Below are positions 1-11,149 of a stretch of 64,000 nt of DNA, one piece after another. The stretch comes from Panopea generosa (taxonomy: Eukaryota; Mollusca; Bivalvia; Adapedonta; Hiatellidae): assembly GCA_029582155.1 (NCBI GenBank), contig CM055897.1:16722076-16786075 (forward strand), given 5' to 3'. Position numbers and translations under genes: made by a program. The notes below the pieces were generated by a model. That model saw only the letters and a list, made by a program, of their open reading frames with translations. It had not been told where the DNA came from and did no database searches. The stretch's first letter is position 1; every line of letters starts with the position of its first letter.

Positions 1-808
1 ACTGCAGTTTAAGTATATTTTCTGTCTTACACACCATTCATTTCTAAACTCGGCTCCCCAGAAAAGTTGAGACATAGCGGGACGGTTGAGCTAAGATGCA
101 GCGCTCTTAAAATTACAGCATGAATGTCTCTATAGTGCTGTGGAAGAACAGGAGTTCACTTTGTGCCAAAATAGCTGTAATTATGGCTGTTCCTTTCCTG
201 AATTGGTTTGATCATATAATTACTGTCTGAGGTACCTTCCCATGAATTGTTATTTTGCTTTATTTGATCTTATGTACTGTGGTATAATACTTTCATTTTT
301 CAAAGAATCTTCAACCAAAGTTGCACAGTAGCTATATAACCATATTAGCAAAGTGTCCCTGCAGGAAAGGGACTTTACCTAGGCTCTGCAGAAAGAAGTC
401 AAGGTCCTGGCTATTTCACGGCCTGAGATGGGCAGGGGTTTACATTTCTGTATGTATTTACATATAAGGTCTCTAAAGGTCTTCCTTTTCATCTATTTAT
501 ATACTTTTCTATTTCCTGAAGCTTTCTTCTTTCTCATAACATTAAAACTTTTCTTAGGTTGGATAAATGCCTGGAGTTGGGTGTCCAATGTAGCCTTTTT
601 CTTTCTTCTCCACCTTTCATCTTCATTTCACTGATGTTTTTCGTCTAGTTTCAATTTCTCTCTCCAATTTCTGAACTGTAATTGTAGTTTGCTGTCTTAT
701 CATATTTTACTTTTCAGTGCTCTTGTCTTGCTAGTTGTTTAAAGTGTTTTTGTTGCAGACCATTCTTCAGAAAATGTTGAGCATTCATTTACAGATTAGC
801 ACTGTTTT
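1..808. other. AT-rich non-coding stretch
   Basis: I see no supported gene or repeat here. Short open frames exist, the longest about 85 codons running on into the next element, but they are low-complexity or lie in repeat sequence and resemble no family I know. If the cryptochrome exons downstream belong to one locus, this would be intron or upstream sequence. Confidence 0.4.
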
Positions 809-1755
809 TATGCCCCCCAAATTTTTTTTGACCATATGCCCTGCATTACACCCAGAATCCCACTTCAAAGGTCAAGGTCACAATTTAACTTTGGTTGATG
901 ACACTTTCAGTCTGATTGAGATTTTGTCTGGTCTGAAACTTTGTTATCTATGGATAAATTTCAAAAACACTTGGCTCAATTCATCAGTATGACATGACAA
1001 AGTGTCATGTGTAAGACCCACATGCATACCTCAAAGGTCAAGGTCACACTTTGAGTTTGTTTGACAATACTTTCAGTCTGTATGAGATTTCTTGTCCGAT
1101 CTATAATTTTGTCATCTATGGATATATTTTAAAAACACTTGGCTCAGTTGATAAACATGACATAATAAAGTGTCGCATGTAAGACCCAGAACCTTTCCTC
1201 AAAGGTCAAGGTCACACTTTCAATTTGTTGGATATTGCGTGTCTGGTCTGTGACTTTGCCTTTAACTTGGCTCAATTTATCAGATGACATGACGATGTGT
1301 CATAAGTAAAACCTAGACACGGTCACAATTTGAGTATGTATGACAACACTTTGAATCTGTTTGAGATTTCAAGTCTGTCCTTTAACTTAATCATACATGG
1401 ATCGATTTCAAAAGCACTTGGCTTAATTTATCAATTGATCAACAATTGATCTATCACTTACATTTAAAATAGCTTGACACAAGTGATCAGCATGTCATGA
1501 TAATGTTTCACCTGCATTTAACTGTTGAAATACCCAGACCATTACATCAGATGTCAAGGTCATGGTTACACAAAGGTCAAGGTCATGCTTTAATGTAAAA
1601 AAACCCCATGAAATTGCATGTCTAGTCTGAAACATTAGTCCATTACTCTTGATATTCATGGATACATCGCTACCTATTAAATCATATATTATTATTTTTC
1701 ACAGACCATTTTGGGGGCATGTGACACTTAACAGTGACATTTCTTGTTTTTTTTA
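809..1755 (+). repeat. AGGTCA-repeat element, copy 1
   Basis: The element starts near TATGCCCCCC and ends GGGGGCATGTGACACTTAAC...ACATTTCTTGTTTTT. Inside are diverged tandem units of about 165-170 bp, each anchored by AAAGGTCAAGGTCACA (near 866, 1032, 1200, 1556) followed by a TTTGACAACACTTT-like block. Other copies or fragments lie at 23645-25105 (+), 31275-32725 (-), 42345-42445 (-) and 44845-45107 (-). There is no coding capacity. The layout (conserved ends, tandem core) recalls bivalve pearl-type or Helentron-derived non-autonomous elements; that assignment is inference. Confidence 0.8.
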
Positions 1756-3475
1756 TAAAAGCCATACTTCCTTGATAGATTTACACATTATTGCCTGGTA
1801 AAATGATTTAAAATTCATAAATTTTATCACAGTTTTTGTCTTTAAAAGAGAATACATTTTTATTTTTTTCCCATCAATCGAGGTCATCCAGAATTTGAGA
1901 GGTTGCTTGATATTTTAGTAGTGTCCATAACCTTTTTACCATCACATTACTGTTTAATGATGTAATGATAACTCAGTTTCATTTATCTTAATAATTAACT
2001 GCCCACAGAAAGACAATGCTTTTGGCCACAAACTAGCATCAGAAAAACATTATAACTTCAAATTGGCATTCATTCTTTAAAATTTAATACAAATATAATA
2101 GCGCTGATTTGCAAACATGACATTATAACAAAAACTAATTTCAATAATATAGTGGTCTAAACTCATTATGTTATATAATTTAGTCATTTGATATCAAGAG
2201 ATCTATATAGGATAACATAACTTTGAAAGTATTTGTCCTGTGGTATGGGAAATGAAATGGCTATATTGGGTATGGACACTGCAAAATGTTGGTTCTTTGC
2301 ATTTAATATTATAAAACATAACTTTACTGCTGCAAGGCACTGTTTCTTCACGTCCTATCATTATATAGAGTGCCTGTCTTTAATTCACAGCATAAAAATA
2401 TAAGACATAACTATTTAACAACACTGTGTCCTTAACTCATGAATGGATTGTTTTTTTTACACTGATGGAACACATGGTACCATGCAATATTTTTTAATAA
2501 TCAAGTTATTTCAGCCACTTTCTTGGACATTTCCAACAGAATAATGATGGTGCAATACCTTCATGATAAAACACACCCAAATAATAAAGAGCTCTTAAAA
2601 CAAGGCCCAATTGAAATGAACAATTTTTAGAGTATTTCAGAGATTAATTTTTTTAGTGTCCCTAAGTCCCAAACCAAAAATTTGATTAGAAATCAAAACA
2701 TGATTAGTATTTTTCAAAACTGTTCAAGAATTTGTAGCTTGTTTATGGATGGTCATGTGAACATGGAATATTAAAGTGTTCAACTGAATAAAACTCTAAG
2801 GAAATTGCCAGTGGATACGGACACTACAGTATTTCTTTATGAGATTTTTTTTAAGACAAACTCAACAATGATTTTTTTCTTGACTTGCAATTGCTACAAA
2901 AAATGGTTATTCTGAAAGCTACATTCAAAGCTTAGGACAGACAAGAGATACTGAAAACAATTTTTCCTTATAGTTTAATGCATATAACATGTGAACGGTG
3001 TTAGAAATTCTAACTTTTGAAAAATGTACTGATCTCAGTCTTTTTACCATAATTCTGTCAAATATTCATGATTTTTTTTTCAGCTTGGCATCATTTTGTA
3101 AGTTAAATATTTTTCTGCAGAAAAAACAATAGTTTTAGAAAAAAAAAATTATATTAAAATATATATTAAATACTGGTCAAAATATTATTTTTTCAAGTAA
3201 GATGGCATAACGCTAAAAAAAGGCCTTTTTTGGGGACATATTTTTACATTTTAGTAAAAAATGCATTGATCCCTCTGCTTGAAACTATGGCAGCATTAAG
3301 GGTACATATGTTTAGTTCTGAAAACTCAAACGTGGAAGGTTCCATTTGTCTGAAATTGATATATAACATGAAAATCATGCGAATACCGTGTTTTAGCCGA
3401 CAATTCATGAAGAAAAAGTAAATATCCTGTAGTTATGTCTCTATGGTATATGAACTACTGCACCTCGTATTTCAG
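1756..3475. other. AT-rich probable intron sequence
   Basis: No exon, repeat family or RNA gene is recognised. The stretch is rich in A and T homopolymers and ends in the splice acceptor 'TATTTCAG' before the cryptochrome exon at 3476. Confidence 0.4.
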
Positions 3476-3616
3476 GGTTATTCTGGGTTTCCATGGATTT
3501 ATGCTATATGGTTCAGATAAGAGAAGTAGGATGGGTACACCATCCAGCAAGACATGACACAGTTTGCTTCTTGACTTGGGCGATCACTAGCTTCTTCTTG
3601 GCAGGAGGGATTAAAG
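3476..3616 (+). pseudogene. cry: cryptochrome exon (decayed), FAD-domain segment
   Basis: Read across frames, this segment gives GFPWIYAI, then REVGWVHHPARH, CFLT, a GD, and SWQEGLK. These match in order the animal cryptochrome/(6-4) photolyase segment usually reading [41 protein letters not shown]. A splice acceptor (TTTCAG at 3470-3475) and a good donor (AAAG|GTAGG at 3616/3617) bound it, and it ends in phase 0, matching the exon at 9251. The frame breaks between AI and REVGW (a 1-nt loss is the simplest explanation) and again around CFLT/GD and before SWQEG, with stops in each naive frame. The usual WID aspartate is Y. Such exons contribute to the FAD pocket of the photolyase-homology region. 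These breaks make a functional product unlikely; assembly error is the alternative. Confidence 0.75.
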
Positions 3617-4403
3617 GTAGGTTAAAAATCAGGGAAATAATTATTCGTAAGCAATGAATGAACTTCACAATTTAATAACAGATCTATGCCTAGTTTATTT
3701 ACCCATAATACAAGTGTTGTCCTGAAATTGATTGTTATACTGGGCAAATTTTACAACACTGATATCTAAAAACATGACATTTCAATAGTATAATTATTCA
3801 TCATTACAATTTGAAAATTTGAGGGCTTCGTGCAAAAACGGTTGTAAGTCAATATTTCTAAGTTGTTCAGGGAAGACAAAAAATTGTTAACTCCTGTAGT
3901 CTTTGTTCATGGTTATTGTCATTTTTGTGGATGCTTTTAACAGAGACTGACATGAAACAGTCATTTAGCTTTAAAAAATGAGATATTTGACGAAGATCAA
4001 ATTACAACCCTTGTGCACCAAAATTCTGCAACTTTTAAGTTTATTTCTTAGTGCGAAATGGTCGTATCTGTATTTTTGTTCCCAATTCCAGCAAATGTAA
4101 AAGACATAATTAAACATCTGTTTTTCATGTGTTTATTATCAATCTTCTTCTTTCATTTATTGTATGTCAGACAATGCGAAAGTATTTAATTTCTATACCT
4201 ACCAACTATTATATTATCTTCCTTGAACTGTCTGTAACAAATGTATATCCCTATAAAATACAGGTTATTTAGGGGACTAAATGTATCTAACATAGTCTAC
4301 ATTTTTAGCACTATTAGGTATGATTAAGACGATGACATTGTCTGAACGTTACCCAACACTATGGAAAATATACTGATAAAAGTTTACAACTGTGTTTATT
4401 ATT
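3617..4403. other. unassigned intronic sequence
   Basis: AT-rich sequence between the decayed cryptochrome exon and the next interspersed element. I recognise nothing in it. Confidence 0.35.
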
Positions 4404-5399
4404 GGCCTCATTTTAATAAGGCTTGGATGGACCACTAGGCCAATTAAACTGAAACTTCACATGGATGTTTCTATTGCATAGGAGACTATACAGAAGATTT
4501 TTTTTTTCGATCTGAAATTCAAGATGGCCGCCGTTTCTAAAAATAGTCCAAGACTTAAAAAATCTTCTTCTCATGAACGGCCCAACAGATTTTCAAAATG
4601 TTTATGTAGTAATGATGACCAACTATAGTTTTGTTAGATTGGTGCCCCTAGGGTTAAATATGACCCCGCCCCGAGGGTTCAATTAGGGGACACATGTCAT
4701 TATAATATTTTTTTATTTTTTTTTTTTGAATGGAAATGATTTTGCCTATATCTTCACAGAAGCATTGTTTGGTGAAAGAGGTTCAGATTTGTAAAATGTC
4801 TGGGTTCCACTGTCTTAAGGGGTCTAGAAGGGCCCCAAAAGGGTAAAAATTGGGAATTACTAAATTTGTTTTCTTAAGAACCGGTATGTCAGATTTGCTC
4901 ATATTTGATATAAATTATCTCTATGTGTAAGGGTTTGATTGCAGATAAGAATTTAGGGGCTAAAATTTATAGGGGCCCTGTAAGGGGTCTTAGAATTTTA
5001 CATAGGGATACTATGGGAAAACAGAAAATTCTCTTTTTCTTTCATCTGTTCTTAAACCACTAGGTCAATTAAACTGAAACTTCACATGGGTGTTTCTATT
5101 GCATAGGAGACTACACAGAAATTTTTTTTTTTTCGATCTGAAATTCAAGATGGCCGCCATTACTAAAAATAGTCCAAAACTTAAAAAATCTTCTTCTCAT
5201 GAACGGCCCAACAGATTTTCAAAATGTTTATGTAGTAATGATGACCAACTATAGTTTTGTTATATTTGTTCAAATGGTGTCCCTAGAGTTAAAAATGACC
5301 CCGCCTCCATGTTTCTATTGCAAAGTAGAATTTCAAAAAGTGCTATGGCCACTATGAGTCAGTAGAGCGTCCTCAGGCCCTCTTGGGCCTCTTGTTTTT
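4404..5399 (+). repeat. Helentron-like non-autonomous element, family 1
   Basis: The interior contains two direct copies, about 615 bp apart (near 4431 and 5046), of a block holding CCACTAGG.CAATTAAACTG, TTCTATTGCATAGGAGACTA and GAAATTCAAGATGGCCGCC. The 3' end has a perfect hairpin AGGCCC-TCTT-GGGCCT (5375-5390) followed by CTTGTTTTT. A larger relative is at 18620-20995 (+). Short terminal fragments are at 12485-12548 (+) and 38775-38950 (-). A 3' hairpin, T-rich flanks and a tandem core fit Helentron-derived elements, but no Rep/helicase is present to prove this. Confidence 0.75.
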
Positions 5400-5628
5400 C
5401 ATTATTTGGATATTCGTTGTCCTATCTTAGGAGATGCAAAATCGCACTCCTGTTGGGAAGTTAAGCTTTTGATAATGAACAAAAAGGAATATATCTGCCA
5501 TAGGTTAAGTGAGTTGGTTTAAATTGATAAGTTTAATGACTGAGAGAAATTTTTCATTGTACCATCTATAAGATTCTATATAAGTCCCTAAAATAAAAAC
5601 TTCTCTTTCATCTCATTCAATTTCTTCT
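5400..5628. other. spacer between elements
   Basis: Unassigned AT-rich sequence. Confidence 0.3.
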
Positions 5629-8600
5629 TTATTAACGGCTCAGCCAAGATAAAGTGTGCATTTCATTTTTGCTTATGTTATATGCATGCTGTAAGCTTCT
5701 GATATACCAAATCTCAAAATAACATACATTTCCAAATAGGTTTCGAGGTAAGCTTTCCAATGATATATATTTATAGTTATTTATATTGAATGATTAATGA
5801 ATTATGAGACCTTAAAGGCCTGAAAATGGCCATTTTTGAGGTGTTATGCTGTTGCACATAAAAAATTGTATTTTTTAAGACACTACCTAAATCCAGTTTT
5901 CAAATTTTTTACGTTTAAATGACTTTTACTAAATAGAGAACACATTTATGTGCGTGGAATTTTTTATGAACCAACAATTCTTAAAGAATTGTTGAAGTTA
6001 CATTAAAAAATGTAAATGTACACCTTCGTTATGCTTTTAAGGTTTTTTACCCATTACTATTCTAAGTAGGAAACCAAACAGTTTAGCTTCTAAATATGTT
6101 TAAAAACTACCAATTTCTTGTTAAAGAGACATGTTCGCATGTACAAAATACAAGCTTTAATACTTTAAAGATTCCAAATTTTTTCAGTCACCCATAAGAA
6201 CAGGCTCTTTTTTTGTATAGTCCGTAGCCCCATATTTCATCATGCCATATTTTCATAAGGTAACACTTTGTGTTAATGAGACGTCTTTTTTATTGTCAGG
6301 TCATGGCTTGCTAATGTCATAGAAAGTCACTTTCTCCTACCATACAGCATGACAATGTTATGGACAAAACAGTGTTGTCCGTAGCCCTGTATTGTCCGTA
6401 GCCCTTCCCAAAAATATAATGTTTTCAGACTTATTTATAAAGAGAACAACAAGTTTTGACTAAGAAACATTAGATTTGAGTAATTTATGGACCTATACAA
6501 GTGATAAGACTAGTTGTTGGTAAAAATTATTAACTTTTTGACAAAACTATCATGTGTAGTGTAAATATTACAATTAACACCGTATCTTGCCTATAGTCTA
6601 GATGTTTAAAGAGTGTTAATTTCACTTTTACATGCTGCTGATAGAAAAAGAACAGTTATAAATAAATATCTGCTGTAACCAATGTTAAGTATCATAAATG
6701 AAGTAAAAGGGGCTACGAACTATACAAAAAACATAACGGTTATTTCTAAAGAAGTTCTAGCTCTAATTTCAGTAAATATGCCAATCATTTCAAATAAATA
6801 TTATGAAACACTAATCTATTTTGCAAAAAGGACCAGAATAAATGACCAGAGGGGGGACTAGGTAGGTTATGCTAGAAAATGAGGAGATATAAGCAAAATG
6901 TCAAAAATGATTCTGACAAATAAAAAAAAATATGTGTGCAAATGGTCTAAAATTAAAATGCTTGCAGCACCAAGAACAAAGAAAACAGTCCAAAATTTAA
7001 AAAAAAAATAAGCAGAACAAATTAAAAGTAAGCACATACAATATATATGTCAATGTGAAAACCTGTCAGAAAAAGAAAGAGTAATCCAAAAACAATGAAA
7101 ACTCTTTCACCATCTTATATTGCATTGAAAAGCAAAAAAGTATTGTTGTTCTTTGAACACCATGGTTGAAGCTAAAAACTTATAATAGAGTAAAACTGAG
7201 ATACCAAACACAGGATTCTGAATGCACTTCTCCAGAAAATGAACACAAGAACAATGCCAGAGAACAAAAGACTCCTGGGTCATCAAAATTACCCCATATT
7301 AAATGGAGTATATACTTTGGAGGGAAGGGAGTAAAAGCGTTATTGCCAGAAACACCTAAAGAAAGAGCAGCTATTGTTGGGGAAAAAAATAGAATCTCCA
7401 AAAACATAAACAAATACTGGAAGTGAAAATACATCTGTAATAGGTGAAGCAAAGAAATATATACGTACAGAAACATGGTATTTAATGTCATGGACAGATA
7501 TATTTCACATAAATTTACAAAACTCTGAATAGAGATGAATGGATAGGGTTTCCATTGTTTTAAATCTTTTTTAAAAATTGCCTTAGAATAGAATGTTCCA
7601 CCTGTGACACAAAATTACTGAAAGACTATCAAAAACCTCTACAACAGGAAAGCCACACAGAAAATATTACAATAACTGGCATATTTACATGGGAGCATAT
7701 TGCTGTTGAAAGATATCGTAGTTCTAAGAAATGTTTACTAGGTATATGTATAGTCCATAGGCCTGGTCTACTTTATATAAATAACATGTCACAACATTAA
7801 TGTATGTCTCTCTTATGAAAATCATATTGTTTTATTTACTTTCTGCAATGAAATTTCCAGATACTTACAACAATATGGAAGTGTTAACAGCATTTTGTTA
7901 AAGAATTTGTCAAAATATAGTTCATTTCTAAAAAAAATGTTCAATATTTAATAAAATATTGAAAAAAATGATACAAAATGTAAACTTTTCTTGTTGTATT
8001 TTGCTAAAGTAATCTAAATTGATCGTAAAAAATATGTATTAACATATTTATCTTTAAATGGACACTTGAAATTAGTTTTTTAAAACATATATATATCTGT
8101 AATGTCCGTAGGCCTGAATTAGTAAACAATTTCCTGTTCATGTTGTTATTACAGCGTTCAAAAATTCAAAACAATACTTTTGGGTTTGATTTATAGCACC
8201 TATATAATTTACTACATGGGAGAAATTATTTATAAAAGCTTCTCATTCCACCAGAATGCTAAATGGAAAATATGTCCTTAAAATTAATTTCAGGTACATG
8301 TAATGTATAATGTGAAAAATCATACTGATCCTTAAACATTTACTTCTTTTTTCATCAAATTGTATTAAGGTGATATTGTTCAAAGTTTCTATGACAAAAA
8401 CATGCTTATAAAGGCCCTTTAACACTTTAAAGTATATGCGTTATGCTTAGGCATGTATAGTCCGTAGGCCTCATAGGTGGGTGTATTTGTCTGACTGTAA
8501 CTTTTTAATGACATCTGGAACATGGAAATCATTTCAGGAAAATATGCATAAGGGTTGCCCCAACACATATATAAACCTGATTTAACCATTTGAATATGTT

Positions 8601-8659
8601 TAATTTTCACCCTCCGTGCAACATTAATGTCCACTTTATCTTGGCTGAGCCGTAAATAA
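5629..8659. mobile_element. about 3 kb DNA-transposon-like element with TIRs
   Basis: The ends are inverted copies of one another: ACGGCTCAGCCAAGATAAAG(TG) at 5635-5656 and its exact reverse complement at 8632-8653. Similarity extends outward through TTATT[A/T]A to 5629 and 8659. I cannot identify a clear target-site duplication. The interior is AT-rich and holds one 86-codon frame (7166-7426) and a recurring GTCCGTAGSCC phrase. The superfamily is unassigned. It lies in the presumed cryptochrome intron between the exons at 3476 and 9251. Confidence 0.65.
7166..7426 (+). pseudogene. possible remnant transposon ORF
   Basis: An open frame of 86 codons inside the TIR element. The peptide is basic and lysine-rich, with QDSECTSPENEHKNN and later KALLPETPKERAAIV followed by more basic residues. 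The last block loosely recalls a 'LP.[ST]P.K[RK].AVV' segment I associate with uncharacterised invertebrate transposon proteins. No catalytic residues are visible, and the upstream sequence in all frames is interrupted by stops. It could be chance. I cannot assign a function. Confidence 0.25.
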
Positions 8660-9250
8660 GTTATGCTTTAAATTGTAAAATTGATACAGTTTTGCCTTGC
8701 CTCCCAGAGACCATAGGCCTGAGTTGTGGCCAAGTCTAATATTCATTACACTTAGTGCTGGTTCTTTCACATTCTGAATGAAATATGATAGGACATATAA
8801 ACTATTTTCAAACTGACATTATAGAATTTCAGTAAAAAATGCTTTATACCATAAAAATCAATCTGTTATCTGTCTTTTATTCTTCTCTACCCATTTCACC
8901 AGCAATATTGTTCAAATATTTACTTATTATAATTCATTATTATATAAATAATTCATAAATTTAATGTTATGATGAGCTAAGACAATCTGATTTACAGTAT
9001 GTTAAATTTATGGGTTGTAAATTTATGATTGAAGATAAAATAGAAATTTTAGCTTGTAACATACATATAAAACATCTTCACTGTACATTTTAAGGATTTG
9101 GATATAAATCTTCAAATGAAACTATTATGCACCGAGATATAATTTGGATTTTCAGTGTAAAGTGGTCTGAGAATACACAAAGTATGAGTTTATTGCACTT
9201 TTTAGCCTAATATGAATACTTTCCCTGAGCTGCCTTAATCATATTTACAG
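8660..9250. other. unassigned intron sequence before exon
   Basis: AT-rich, with no element recognised. It ends in the acceptor 'CATATTTACAG' directly before the cryptochrome exon at 9251. Confidence 0.4.
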
Positions 9251-9402
9251 ATGTTTGACAAGCTGTTGTTGGATGCTGATTGGTCGGTGAATGTGGGCGT
9301 GTGGTTGTGGCTGTCTTGTAGTTCATTCTTCAAACAATTCCTCTACTCTTACTGTTCTGTTGGCATTAGTAAGCAGGCAGATCCAACGGGAGATTTAATC
9401 AG
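9251..9402 (+). pseudogene. cry: cryptochrome exon (intact frame), FAD-binding core
   Basis: The exon encodes [31 protein letters not shown].VG and DPTGDLIR. This matches the animal type-II cryptochrome core, which typically reads [29 protein letters not shown] and DPNGDYIR. (6-4) photolyases have S[AG]SAFF here, so CRY fits better. The acceptor is ATTTACAG; the donor is ATCAG|GTATGT (9403), close to consensus. The exon is 152 nt (50 codons plus 2) and starts in phase 0, matching the end of the exon at 3616. No stop or indel is seen in this exon alone. It is labelled pseudogene because the neighbouring exons are frame-broken. The encoded segment normally lies in the helical FAD domain of a light- or clock-related flavoprotein. 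Confidence 0.85.
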
Positions 9403-9442
9403 GTATGTTGTTATTTTATTAGCTTGTCCTTAAAAAAATATT

Positions 9443-9640
9443 TGTTTGTTGTGCTCCTAACTACTTACTCAAAATTATTGCTGCTCAAATTTTTTTATTG
9501 ACTTTCTAAGCGTTGAAATTTTTTTCATGATTTCTGTCCATTTTTATTAAGAATGACTACAAAAAAATTAAAATCTGGCAAAAAAAAAGAAATAGCTATC
9601 TACATACCCACATGAAAAATACTGGGTTGGAGGACAACAA
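9443..9640 (+). repeat. interspersed repeat, paired with 45113-45253
   Basis: Shares a degenerate block with 45113-45253: GTGCTCCTAACTACTTACTC, then TTTATTGACTTTCTAAGC, TTTTTCATGATTT, CATTTTT and AAATCTGGCAAA. No ORF and no clear termini. Confidence 0.55.
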
Positions 9641-9666
9641 ACAAATATTTTTTTAAGGATCACCTA

Positions 9667-9895
9667 AGGTATGTTGTGATTTTATCAGGTATGTTGTGAT
9701 TTTATTAGGTATGTGATTTTATCAGGTATGTGGTATGTTGTGGTTTTATTAGGTATGTTGTAATATTATCAGGTATGTTGTGATTTTATCAGGTATTTAG
9801 CGATTTTATTAGGTATGTTGTGATTTTATTAGGGATGTGATTTTATTAGATATGTTGTGATTTTATTAGGTATGTTGTGATTTTATCAGGTATGT
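9667..9895 (+). repeat. 20-bp minisatellite of splice-donor-like units
   Basis: About 12 diverged copies of a unit containing AGGTATGTTGTGATTTTATC. The same phrase spans the true exon/intron junction at 9397-9422 (AATCAGGTATGTTGTTATTT), so the array appears seeded from that junction. Most units keep (C/T)AGGTATGT, a near-consensus 5' splice site. A few units are shortened (GTATGTGATTTTATC). Confidence 0.8.
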
Positions 9896-10211
9896 TGCTT
9901 TGTTGTGTAGACGTACATCAAATGTTAATGTGCATGCAAATTTTAACTACTTTACTGTACTATTAATTCCAGTTTTAATAGTAAACTGTAAAATAAAAAA
10001 TTCAATGAACAACATTTGTTTTAAATGTGTTACTGGCTAAAGGATGGATTGGTTTTTGCTCAAGTATTGTATCTTTGGTGTCCGCACAATTGCAGAATCA
10101 CTAGTAGCTTAATATAACACTCAGACTATCTATACTCCTGATGTCATTGTGATGCCTGTGACCTGGAGAATAATGTGTGAACACATAGAGTCAATAGTCA
10201 AATAATCTGGG

Positions 10212-10375
10212 TGGAAGTGCATTGGATATAGTGTTGGCAGCTCGTGCCAGAGGTCAGTTGTTCAATATCAGTCTCAATTTGATGACCTCTCTAAAAATAA
10301 CACTCAGTACTGGTTCTTCCCAGGAAATAGACTGGAAACTAATCCGGAATACCCCTGAGTTTTCTTTCTAGTTGT
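10212..10375 (+). repeat. SINE-like copy, family D
   Basis: A tRNA-like head (ATATAGTGTTGGCAGCTCG...GTTCAATATCAGTC, degraded A and B boxes) is followed by ACTCAGTACTGGTTCTTCCC, the core shared with copies at 23362 and 42150. Tail boundaries are uncertain. Confidence 0.55.
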
Positions 10376-10705
10376 GGCAAAATTAATTAGTATAAATTAA
10401 CAGTCAAATTCCATTAAAAAGCATAAAGGCAAGGCCGGCTCTGCTGAGGCAGTGTTACATTGATGTGCCAAATCTTAATGAACTTATAGCAACAGTTTTT
10501 TCTCTAGTATTTTGTTTATCCTGCTGCTGAGGTTTCATTAACAATATCTTAGACAACTGTTTTGAAGGAAGAAATCCAAGTAGTCTGAATAAAGGTTTAC
10601 CAGGCAAATACACTTACAGTAGTAGGTTTAATAGGTCAACTCTTAATGTCAAATGTTAATGCATGATGCTAGGGTATATATTACAGACATTCTTTACATA
10701 GTACT

Positions 10706-10815
10706 GCTGGATCCAGTTGGCTCAGTCGGTAGCTTAGACTAGCAATCCAGTGGTCATGATATTGAATCCCTGCCCAGTCACAATCTCTGTGATGATTGAT
10801 ATTATGCTATGGTTT
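10706..10815 (+). repeat. SINE family A, 3'-truncated copy
   Basis: The head reads GTTGGCTCAGTCGGTAGC (A-box-like), then CATGATATTGAATCCC (B-box-like), then TCTCTGTGATGATTGAT, as in the fuller copy at 16118-16420. Confidence 0.65.
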
Positions 10816-10906
10816 AACTAAAAATATATATCCGCTATACTCTATCACATTTGATGTGATCTGGAGGTCAAGATTATAACTGAGTAATTGTGTCATTTGT
10901 TTTCAG

Positions 10907-11105
10907 GCATTACCTGTATTGAAAGGTTATCCGCCACAATATATCTGTGAACCCTGGAATACACCAGACAGTGTCCAGGAAGCTACCAAGTGCATTGTGG
11001 GAAAAGACTATCCAGTACCTATGGTGAACCATGCAGACGCAAGCAAATTTTGTATGGATAGGATGAAACAAGTCCACCAAATATTTATTCTACGTAGATC
11101 AAAAG
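10907..11105 (+). pseudogene. cry: cryptochrome exon, C-terminal FAD domain, frame-broken at 5' end
   Basis: From codon LPVLKGYPPQYI it reads EPWNTPDSVQEATKCIVGK, then DYPVPMVNHADASK and MDRMKQVHQI. This matches the end of the photolyase-homology region of animal CRY (LPVL..FP..YIY.PW..P, YP.P.VNHAEAS, ERMKQ.YQ). Acceptor: TTTTCAG (10900-10906). Donor: AAAAG|GTAAC at 11106. Joined to the exon ending at 9402, the first codons read R-H-Y-L and then run into TGA. The conserved frame resumes only if about 4 nt are restored between TACCTG and TGTATTG, which looks like a slippage loss in a CTG(C)CTG context. This is a canonical-splicing frameshift, so either a pseudogene, an assembly error or use of another donor. 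Confidence 0.85.
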
Positions 11106-11149
11106 GTAACATTGTTTTTTATTATATATCATTATGAATGCTTCAATCT

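Noticed and set aside
110-230. Upstream cryptochrome exon (LWK... segment)
   Set aside because: A few residues resemble the LLWREF region, but the rest does not align and splice sites are absent.
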